Assembly (NCBI GenBank): GCA_002715785.1
Contig: PBAA01000027.1
Span: forward strand, 22,507 to 39,945
Direction of reading: 5' to 3'
From: Gammaproteobacteria bacterium
GTDB lineage: Bacteria > Pseudomonadota > Gammaproteobacteria > Pseudomonadales > Azotimanducaceae
DNA length: 17,439 bases
Below are positions 7,506-13,811 of this stretch, piece after piece. The notes under the pieces were generated by a model. That model made no database searches. It worked only from the letters and a program-made list of their open reading frames with translations, and was not told the DNA's origin. Numbering within the stretch: position 1 is the first letter of the stretch; each line of letters opens with the position of its first letter. The translations under genes were made by a program, and so were the position numbers.

Positions 7506-9266
7506 CTATTCGCCTCGTATTCTGATCCCGAGTTCACGCAGTTGATCCTCGTCCACCGGACTCGGCGCCGACATCAAGAGGCATGACGCCGTTTGGGTTT
7601 TCGGAAATGCAATCACATCGCGAATCGACTCAGTGCCGCTCATGAGCATAATTAAACGATCAAGACCTAGGGCAATTCCGCCATGTGGAGGGCAACCCAA
7701 TCGAAGAGCTTCCAGCAGAAATCCAAATTTGACAACGCCTTCTTGCCCAAGGCCTAGCGCTTCGAAAACTGCAACTTGCATCGCTTCATCGTGAATCCGC
7801 ATGGATCCACCGCCTAACTCATATCCGTTCATAACGACATCGTATGCCCTTGCCCGCGCGGTTCCGGGATTCGATTGAAACTCGTTTAACTCGCATGCGG
7901 GTTGGGTGAAGGGATGATGTTCCGGCGCTAAGGTACCTTCAGACGTTTCCTGGAACATTGGCCAATCGACAATCCAGCAGGGTCGAAACCCATCGGACAA
8001 AAGATCCAGATCGGAGGCGAGACGATTACGGAGTGCCCCCATTGAGTCATTCACAATTTGCGCCCGATCGGCACCGAAAAAAACGATGTCTCCCGTACCA
8101 GCCCCTACTCGCTCTAACAGCGTCATTACCACGTCGTCGGGCAAAAATTTGAGTATCGGCGACTGGACACCATTGATACCACTTTGGGCATCGTTAACTT
8201 TAATGTATGCGAGACCCTTCGCGCGGTATTGGCTCACAAAGTCGGTGTAGTCGTCGATCTGCTTGCGTGAAAGGGCCTCATTAGCACCAGGTACTCGAAG
8301 CGCAACGACTCGGCCTTGCGGATCGTTGGCGGGGCCACTAAAAACCTTAAATTCAACCTCACCCATCAGGTCATCGATGTCGATCAGTTCCAAAGGGTTT
8401 CGTAAATCGGGGCGATCAGATCCAAATCGCCTCAACGCCTCTGCGTGGGTGATAACAGGGAACGTGTCCAAATCTACCGCAAGAGCCTCGGAAAACAGGC
8501 CCGTTAACATTCCTTCTGTCAACCGCATCATCTCGCGTTCGTCAACGAACGAAGCTTCAATATCAATCTGTGTAAATTCAGGCTGGCGGTCGTGTCGCAA
8601 GTCTTCGTCGCGGTAGCAGCGGGCAATCTGGTAGTACTTGTCCATTCCGGACATCATGAGTAGTTGCTTAAATAGTTGCGGGGATTGCGGTAGCGCGAAA
8701 AATTCGCCCGCGTGGGTACGACTTGGAACAAGGTAATCCCTTGCGCCCTCTGGTGTTGCTCTAGTCAAAGTCGGGGTTTCGATCTCCCAATAACCCTCCA
8801 ACTCGAGAAACCGACGCACATAACTCGTGACCTCCGAACGAAGACGCAATCGGTCTTGCATTTCCGGACGACGCAAATCGACATACCGGTACCGAAGCCG
8901 GACGTCTTCACCAGCCGACGAGTATTCATCCAACTGGAAAGGCGGTGTTGCTGAAGAGTTCAGGATTTCCAACGCCGAGCCGAGAACCTCAACCTCTCCG
9001 GTCTTCATATCGGGATTAATCGAGCCCTCGGGTCTTGCACGTACGCGGCCGCGCGCATGCAGAACAAACTCGTTACGGACCATGTCCGCGACGGCAAAGC
9101 TGTCCTCGGTATCAGGGTCGTAGACGACCTGAGCGACCCCGCTTCGATCACGGATATCGAGAAAAATGACTCCGCCATGATCGCGACGTTTATGAACCCA
9201 CCCTGTGAGCTCAACTTCCTCGCCAATGGAGCTCGAATTCAGTTCGCCGCAATAATGGGTGCGCAT
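7506..9266 (-). CDS. aspS: Aspartyl-tRNA synthetase, probably non-discriminating (Asp/Asn)
   Basis: This class II enzyme charges tRNA with aspartate. The 586-residue product has an N-terminal OB-fold anticodon domain (about 1-105), a catalytic core with motif 2 around 212-236 (RCYRDEDLRHDRQPEFTQID), an inserted GAD domain at about 285-410, and motif 3 around 529-541 (GGIALGLDRLIML, Arg537). Residue 30 is His in KRRDHGGVIF and residue 80 is Gly in RPEGSINP. These fit the His31/Gly83 pair described for the non-discriminating Pseudomonas aeruginosa enzyme, which also charges tRNA-Asn for later amidation by GatCAB. That specificity is inference. The ATG start gives the usual family N-terminus (MRTHYCGELN). 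Confidence 0.98.
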   Translation of the reverse strand: MRTHYCGELNSSSIGEEVELTGWVHKRRDHGGVIFLDIRDRSGVAQVVYDPDTEDSFAVADMVRNEFVLHARGRVRARPEGSINPDMKTGEVEVLGSALEILNSSATPPFQLDEYSSAGEDVRLRYRYVDLRRPEMQDRLRLRSEVTSYVRRFLELEGYWEIETPTLTRATPEGARDYLVPSRTHAGEFFALPQSPQLFKQLLMMSGMDKYYQIARCYRDEDLRHDRQPEFTQIDIEASFVDEREMMRLTEGMLTGLFSEALAVDLDTFPVITHAEALRRFGSDRPDLRNPLELIDIDDLMGEVEFKVFSGPANDPQGRVVALRVPGANEALSRKQIDDYTDFVSQYRAKGLAYIKVNDAQSGINGVQSPILKFLPDDVVMTLLERVGAGTGDIVFFGADRAQIVNDSMGALRNRLASDLDLLSDGFRPCWIVDWPMFQETSEGTLAPEHHPFTQPACELNEFQSNPGTARARAYDVVMNGYELGGGSMRIHDEAMQVAVFEALGLGQEGVVKFGFLLEALRLGCPPHGGIALGLDRLIMLMSGTESIRDVIAFPKTQTASCLLMSAPSPVDEDQLRELGIRIRGE

Positions 9267-9326
9267 CCCGGAACCTTGGCCTGTGATATGGAATTTGGGC
9301 GCGGGCAGCCTAACACAGCCCTGCGG

Positions 9327-9743
9327 CTATTCGGAGGCAGACGAACCCGAGCTCGAGTCTTTAGACGAACCGCCCTTTGGTTCCTTCGATGCTTTGGGTT
9401 CGGCTTTCTTGGCTGAATTCGATGCTGACTCGGACTTTCCGGTTTCTTTTGAGACGTCGCTCTTTGAGGCATCCACCGTCGATTCAGATTTCGAGGAACC
9501 TGCTTCGTCCGAATTGTCCGACTCGTTCTTCTTTTCATCTCCTGCAACGTTTTTCTTATCGCCAGATTTGAAATCGGTTTCGTACCATCCGGCCCCCTTG
9601 AGTCGAAACGCAGCGACCGAAACGAGTTTTTTTAGCTCCGATTTACCACACTCGGGGCAATCTGTGAGTGGATCTTCGCTGAATCTCTGGATCGTCTCGA
9701 ACTGATGCTCACACGAAACACACGCGTATTCGTAGATGGGCAC
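9327..9743 (-). CDS. FmdB-type zinc-ribbon protein with long disordered tail
   Basis: This is a small protein of the FmdB/CxxC zinc-ribbon family, whose molecular role is not established. The 138-residue product begins MPIYEYACVSC and has two CxxC pairs (Cys8/Cys11 and Cys29/Cys32) that should bind one zinc, followed by the family motif FRLKGAGWYETDF (46-58). Residues 60-138 are low-complexity, rich in Ser, Lys, Glu, Asp and Ala with no aromatic residues, and should be disordered. The GTG start has AGGAGG seven bases upstream. It is the first gene of the leftward run, 60 bases ahead of aspS; I see no convincing terminator in that gap. Confidence 0.9.
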   Translation of the reverse strand: MPIYEYACVSCEHQFETIQRFSEDPLTDCPECGKSELKKLVSVAAFRLKGAGWYETDFKSGDKKNVAGDEKKNESDNSDEAGSSKSESTVDASKSDVSKETGKSESASNSAKKAEPKASKEPKGGSSKDSSSGSSASE

Positions 9744-9750
9744 CTAGGAA

Positions 9751-9756
9751 CCTCCT
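9751..9756 (-). promoter_or_regulatory. Strong ribosome binding site of the fmdB-like gene
   Basis: AGGAGG on the minus strand, seven bases before the GTG at 9743, is the best SD sequence in the window. It fixes the GTG as the start. Confidence 0.8.
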
Positions 9757-9780
9757 AACCAATCTCAAGCGGCCGGCAAG

Positions 9781-9786
9781 AATATA
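9781..9786 (-). promoter_or_regulatory. Possible -10 element for the leftward aspS-ruv-tol-pal unit
   Basis: TATATT on the minus strand differs from TATAAT at one position and would place the transcript start about 30 bases before the fmdB-like GTG. No good -35 is found 15-18 bases upstream, so this is a guess from position and a single hexamer. Confidence 0.3.
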
Positions 9787-10000
9787 GAAATTTCCGCTGA
9801 AAAACATCGCGCGTATGCCTCGAACTAGTCGGCAGCGGTGCCAACCACCGAAAATTCTAGCTTCAACGTGACGGAACTCGCGATCATATCGCCACCAGCC
9901 TGGAACGAAAAAAGACGCGTCATCTGCATCCTCTCTTTGACCTTTAGCGAACCATAAATCGACCCCGAGGGACAAAAGGCCGATCTCTTTGGATTGGGGG

Positions 10001-10030
10001 GAGACATGTTCTCGTCCCATCACGGATAAT
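10001..10030 (+). promoter_or_regulatory. Possible proS promoter placed for a leaderless transcript
   Basis: GAGACA at 10001-10006 (4 of 6 to TTGACA) and GATAAT at 10025-10030 (5 of 6 to TATAAT) are separated by 18 bases. Transcription would begin about 10036-10039, at or within a few bases of the proS ATG at 10039. No SD-like sequence lies between the -10 element and the ATG, consistent with a leaderless or nearly leaderless mRNA. Based on consensus matching only. Confidence 0.4.
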
Positions 10031-10038
10031 CCCGCCCC

Positions 10039-11727
10039 ATGCTACTCAGCCAAACCCTGGTCCCAACACTGAGAGAAACGCCTAGCGACGCCGATGTTGC
10101 CAGCCACGTGCTACTCCTGCGTGCTGGATGTATCCGTCAATTGGCTTCTGGTCTCTACAGTTGGCTTCCAATAGGGCTCTGCGTCCTCCGAAAAATCGAG
10201 GTCATCGTTCGCGAAGAATTAGCCCGAGCCGGAGCCCAAGAAATACTCATGCCGGTGGTCCAACCCGCTGAACTTTGGCTCGAGAGTGGCCGTTGGGACG
10301 TGATGGGTCCTGAAATGATGCGGATGCGTGACCGCAACGATCGGGACTACGCCCTCGCGCCTACCCATGAAGAAGTGGTGAGTGATCTGATCCGAAAAGC
10401 GATCGTCAGTTACAAACAATTGCCCTGCAACCTCTATCAGATCAACACGAAGTTTCGCGACGAAATCCGGCCCCGTTTTGGCCTTTTGCGCGCACGTGAA
10501 TTCGTGATGAAAGATGGCTACTCGTTCCATCTGGATGACGCGTCGTTCGAACTAACGTACCAAGCCATGTTTGACGCCTACTCTCGAATTCTCAACCGTA
10601 TTGGTTTGGACTTCCGCGCAGTCGACGCCGACCCAGGCACGATGGGCGACGGCGAAAGTCATGAATTTCATGTCCTCGCTGAATCAGGCGAGGACGCGAT
10701 CGCGTTCAGCCCTGCCAGTAGTTACGCAGCGAACGTCGAGAAGGCCGAAGCGGTCGCGACTGGAGATTTGGACAAACCAGCGTTAACGCTAGAGAAAAAA
10801 CCGACGCCCGATGTACGCACGATTGACGACGTGGCCCAACTCTTTCAGGTCGCGGCGAAGCAGACGATAAAAACGCTCGTCGTCAAGGGAACCAGCTCGC
10901 TGGTAGGACTCGTTCTCCGCGGCGATCACCAACTTAACGAAAAGAAAGCCTCGCGTTTGCCGGAAGTCGCTCAACCTTTCGAGTTTGCCAGCGAAGATGA
11001 AATCCGTGCCGCATTGGCCTGTGGCCCCGGCTCGATCGGCCCCGTGAACCTACACGTCCCATTCTATGTCGATCGTAGCGCGGCGATCGTCAGCGACTTC
11101 ATCTGCGGCGCTAACGAAGACGGCTTCCACTTCACTGGCGCCAACTGGAAACGAGATGCAACTGCAACTCGAGTCGTCGATATCCGCAATGTAGTCGAAG
11201 GCGAGCCTGCCGCCGATGCCAGCGGCCCCCTCAAATTCATCCGTGGTATCGAGGTCGGCCACATCTTTAAACTTGGGACTAAGTACACCGCGCCCATGAA
11301 CGTCACCATTCAAGATGCAAAAGGCGTTTCGCGAGAACTGATCATGGGCTGTTATGGCTTGGGCATATCCCGACTGGTTGCCGCTGCTGTCGAGCAGTGC
11401 CACGACGATGAAGGCATTATCTGGCCCGAAGCTATTGCCCCCGCCATGCTGCACATCGTTGCCATCAACTACAGCCGTTCCGATGCGGTTCGCGCCGCAG
11501 CTCACGACCTCTACGACCGTTGTCTCGATGCTCACATCGACGTGTTCCTGGACGACCGTGACGAGCGGCCCGGGGTCAAATTTGCGGACGCCGACCTGCT
11601 CGGATTACCTCACCGAGTCATCGTAGGCGAAAGAAATCTTGCTGAAGGTCGTCTCGAATACAGTTATCGCCGCTCCGAATTGGAACTTGTTACCCCAACA
11701 CAGGTGTTGGAACGTTTGCAGAGCTAA
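10039..11727 (+). CDS. proS: Prolyl-tRNA synthetase with INS editing domain
   Basis: This class II synthetase charges tRNA-Pro and, through its inserted domain, clears mischarged Ala-tRNA-Pro. The 562-residue product starts MLLSQTLVPTLRETPSDADV, lining up with the conserved bacterial ProRS N-terminus, so the ATG is secure. Motif 2 lies at about 138-155 (TKFRDEIRPRFGLLRAREF). The INS domain spans roughly 225-385, with GDHQLNEKK matching the region of the editing lysine. Motif 3 is in MGCYGLGISRLVAAAVEQ, and the anticodon domain fills about 470-562. The gene has no visible ribosome site. Its last 38 bases overlap the convergent thioredoxin gene. Confidence 0.98.
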   Translation: MLLSQTLVPTLRETPSDADVASHVLLLRAGCIRQLASGLYSWLPIGLCVLRKIEVIVREELARAGAQEILMPVVQPAELWLESGRWDVMGPEMMRMRDRNDRDYALAPTHEEVVSDLIRKAIVSYKQLPCNLYQINTKFRDEIRPRFGLLRAREFVMKDGYSFHLDDASFELTYQAMFDAYSRILNRIGLDFRAVDADPGTMGDGESHEFHVLAESGEDAIAFSPASSYAANVEKAEAVATGDLDKPALTLEKKPTPDVRTIDDVAQLFQVAAKQTIKTLVVKGTSSLVGLVLRGDHQLNEKKASRLPEVAQPFEFASEDEIRAALACGPGSIGPVNLHVPFYVDRSAAIVSDFICGANEDGFHFTGANWKRDATATRVVDIRNVVEGEPAADASGPLKFIRGIEVGHIFKLGTKYTAPMNVTIQDAKGVSRELIMGCYGLGISRLVAAAVEQCHDDEGIIWPEAIAPAMLHIVAINYSRSDAVRAAAHDLYDRCLDAHIDVFLDDRDERPGVKFADADLLGLPHRVIVGERNLAEGRLEYSYRRSELELVTPTQVLERLQS

Positions 11728-12184
11728 TTTGGGCAGCTCCCACAGCTTCCAATAATGACTCAACCGTTTGTGGCCCAATGAGGATTGTCACCAGCTCTCC
11801 GTTCGGATTGATCAAAAGCGTGGTAGGTAAAATTGAAGGTGCCGCGAGCTCCCAGCGCACCCGAGGATCTTTCAAAAGCACCGGGAATTTGATTCCCATC
11901 GTTTTGATTAAAGACGCCAGTGCTTGGCCCGTAACTCCGTCGTAATTGACGCCGACGACGTGAACACCCAGTTTAGTTCCCATCTTCTGGATCTCGTTTA
12001 ATTCGGGTATTTCGTCGCGACAGGGGCCACACCATTCCGCCCAGTAATTAACCAATGTCCAACGCCCACGCCAATCTCTTTCTTCAAAGACCCCGCCGCC
12101 GTCGACCTCGATCGTCGCGTCCTGACAACCCGAGGTTAGCGAGATGGCAGTAACTAGCAGACTAATTCGCCAATATTTCTTCAA
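11690..12184 (-). CDS. TlpA-family thioredoxin-like protein, probable lipoprotein
   Basis: This is a membrane-anchored periplasmic thiol-disulfide oxidoreductase of the TlpA/ResA type, which typically reduces disulfides in client proteins such as cytochromes. The 164-residue product has a hydrophobic N-terminus ending SLTSGC (Cys20), a lipobox-like site with an uncommon Thr at -3. The thioredoxin fold holds the active site WCGPC (Cys52, Cys55) and a cis-proline at Pro120 (SILPTTLLINPNG). The start is TTG with only a weak ribosome site, and it overlaps the end of the upstream yihY-like gene by 23 bases. No better start keeps the signal sequence. The 3' end overlaps proS. The specific client is unknown. 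Confidence 0.9.
   Translation of the reverse strand: MKKYWRISLLVTAISLTSGCQDATIEVDGGGVFEERDWRGRWTLVNYWAEWCGPCRDEIPELNEIQKMGTKLGVHVVGVNYDGVTGQALASLIKTMGIKFPVLLKDPRVRWELAAPSILPTTLLINPNGELVTILIGPQTVESLLEAVGAAQISSANVPTPVLG
11695..11710. repeat. 16-base dyad in the convergent gene overlap
   Basis: CCAACAC, two bases, then GTGTTGG form a perfect 7-base inverted repeat; as RNA this would give a 6-base stem with a 4-base loop on either strand. It lies within the 38 bases shared by the ends of proS and the thioredoxin gene. No T-run follows on either strand, so it is not a standard intrinsic terminator. Confidence 0.7.
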
Positions 12185-13358
12185 TACTCACATCCAATTG
12201 TTCATGTCCAAAAGCCGCATATGCGCGAAAACGCTCCTTAATCGACTCAAGTCCCTCAATGCCGTCGAAGTCCTCGAGCATCATCGACCCGGGCAGATGC
12301 GAATACAGAGACCAAAGCGTTACATCTTGCAAACTCCGTGCAAGTACCCACCGATCCTCGCCGGTGGTTTGTAACAGCCGTTCCTGACGCAACACCGCCA
12401 CAATCCGTTCGTGTTCTTCTCGCGTCATTGGGACCGCTCGATTGATCGATGCTTCGGTCACTCGCGCACCATCCACGTGGGCTTCACGAAGTATTTTCAA
12501 CACACGTAGACCCTTGATTACGAGGGGCTCAGGCGTAGCTTCGGCAACATCCTGCGATAGAGAAAGCGTCCGAACAAACACACCACCGGCCAAAATCAAA
12601 AGCCACACCATGTATAACCACATAAGGAAAAAAGGCACCGCAGCAAAGGTTCCATATACCGAAGCGATGTCGACTTGGGTCACCATGAAGCGGAAGCCGA
12701 ATTTACCGATTTCAAACAATATTGCCGTCATGACGCCACCAACAACCGCGTGCTTAAACGGTACGACCGTATTGGGAACCGCATAAAACAGCACCGTGAA
12801 CGTCGCAATCGCCGCGATGAAAGGTAGCCACGCCAATAACACTTGGCTGATTAAGAGCGCGTTCTCGGTAATCAATGGAAAAGTAAGTAGATAGGTACTG
12901 CCGACAATACTTGCGACCAATAACGGCGGCCCAATGGTGAGCACGGCCCAGTAATTGACGAGTCTTGACCAACCTTTCCTGCGTTCGTGAATCTGCCAGA
13001 TATCGTTGAATGATTTTTCGATGGTGACCAACAATAAAAACGAGGTAACGAACAGGATGACCGAGCTAGGCCCTGCTAACTGCAGAGCGCGAGACGAAAA
13101 ATCTGCTAACTGACTCTGCACAATGGCACTCGATTCTGGAACGAAATTACGGAAAATAAAGTTCGACACGATGTTGCCGACTTGATCGTATTCGGGCAGA
13201 AAAGCCAATGTCCTGTACCCAACTGCCATAATGGGTACGATCGAAAACAAGGTGGTATACGTCAGCGCAGAAGCGGACTTGAAACAGTCGTATCCCGTGA
13301 ACTGTTCGTAAACTTGGTTCCCAAACCAGCGGCAATATCCAACGAGATCCGCACCCAT
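12162..13358 (-). CDS. YihY/UPF0761 family inner-membrane protein (RNase BN-like annotation)
   Basis: This integral membrane protein belongs to the YihY/BrkB family. The old name ribonuclease BN is a misassignment, and the function is unknown. The 398-residue product has about six membrane segments: near 23-48 (SALTYTTLFSIVPIMAVGY), 95-113, 133-158, 167-196, 202-220 and 232-262 (TFAAVPFFLMWLYMVWLLIL). A cytoplasmic C-terminal domain at about 280-398 looks like a winged helix (VTEASINRAVPMTREEHERI). The ATG has GAGGAG eight bases upstream. It is followed, with a 23-base overlap, by the TlpA-type gene, so the two probably share a transcript. Confidence 0.93.
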   Translation of the reverse strand: MGADLVGYCRWFGNQVYEQFTGYDCFKSASALTYTTLFSIVPIMAVGYRTLAFLPEYDQVGNIVSNFIFRNFVPESSAIVQSQLADFSSRALQLAGPSSVILFVTSFLLLVTIEKSFNDIWQIHERRKGWSRLVNYWAVLTIGPPLLVASIVGSTYLLTFPLITENALLISQVLLAWLPFIAAIATFTVLFYAVPNTVVPFKHAVVGGVMTAILFEIGKFGFRFMVTQVDIASVYGTFAAVPFFLMWLYMVWLLILAGGVFVRTLSLSQDVAEATPEPLVIKGLRVLKILREAHVDGARVTEASINRAVPMTREEHERIVAVLRQERLLQTTGEDRWVLARSLQDVTLWSLYSHLPGSMMLEDFDGIEGLESIKERFRAYAAFGHEQLDVSIEEILAN

Positions 13359-13366
13359 GAAACGAT

Positions 13367-13393
13367 CTCCTCTGCTCAGGAAGTCCTAGTATA
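13367..13393 (-). promoter_or_regulatory. Ribosome site and possible -10 element of the yihY-like gene
   Basis: On the minus strand TATACT (13388-13393, 5 of 6 to TATAAT) is followed by GAGGAG (13367-13372), eight bases before the ATG. The ribosome site is clear; the promoter assignment is weak because no good -35 is present. Confidence 0.4.
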
Positions 13394-13454
13394 AGAGTCA
13401 GGGTCGGATGCTGCGCTCTGCATAATTTGTAGGCGAAAACGCCGTTACCGGGGG

Positions 13455-13811
13455 TCAGTGAACGATACGAGGCACTTCCGACTTGGGAGCGTAATTTTCT
13501 TCATGCTCGTTCGCGATGGCCTCCACTGTCTGCACTGCGTATCGCCTTGTACTAATTTCCCCGGATACAACTTCGGGCAACGCATCCATAAACAGTTTCA
13601 TATGCGGTGTTTGGTAGTGCCTCATCAAGGCGTCCATGGTTTCCCACTCCTGAAACAAAACCAACTTGTTCGGATCCTGTAGCCCCACGTAAAAGTCATA
13701 GGAAATACAGCCTGGTTCCAGCTGAGTCGCGTCCGACATTTCTCGCGCCAGCTCTAATGCATGCTCCCGCCGTTCGGGAACGACCGGAATAACGCCGTGG
13801 ACAATGATCAT
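13455..13811 (-). CDS. Antibiotic biosynthesis monooxygenase (ABM) fold protein
   Basis: This is a small ferredoxin-like alpha/beta-barrel protein of the ABM superfamily, which includes quinol monooxygenases (YgiN) and the LsrG isomerase. The 118-residue product has the family pattern: an N-terminal strand MIIVHGVIPV, LEPGCISYDFYVGLQDPNKL (31-50), a second strand with LFQEWETMDAL (52-62), and HYQTPHMKLFMDALPEV (65-81). A charged tail of about 25 residues follows. The ATG overlaps the stop of the acyl-CoA synthetase gene as ATGA and has GGAGGT six bases upstream, so they are co-translated. The substrate is unknown; the neighbours suggest a link to acyl-CoA or quinone chemistry, which is inference. 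Confidence 0.88.
   Translation of the reverse strand: MIIVHGVIPVVPERREHALELAREMSDATQLEPGCISYDFYVGLQDPNKLVLFQEWETMDALMRHYQTPHMKLFMDALPEVVSGEISTRRYAVQTVEAIANEHEENYAPKSEVPRIVH

Larger units (their letters stand above)
9744..10038. other. Divergent intergenic region between the fmdB-like gene and proS
   Basis: These 295 bases separate the leftward unit from rightward proS. They hold the ribosome site and -10-like element of the fmdB-like gene at the left end and a promoter-like element for proS at the right end. In between, a 60-codon minus-strand frame (9825-10007, ATG to TAG) is open, beginning MSPPNPKRSAFCPSG, and a longer overlapping frame runs into the fmdB-like gene. Neither has a convincing ribosome site or a family I recognise, so neither is called as a gene. 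No tRNA, terminator or repeat is evident. Confidence 0.6.

Noticed and set aside
9267..9326. GC-rich inverted repeats in the gap between the fmdB-like gene and aspS, considered as a terminator or attenuator.
   Set aside because: Pairings are short and ambiguous, and there is no T-run; no T-box or peptide leader could be built.
13432..13443. Hairpin GGCG-AAAA-CGCC between the yihY-like gene and the ABM gene, considered as a terminator for the leftward operon.
   Set aside because: The stem is only four bases and no T-run follows on either strand.
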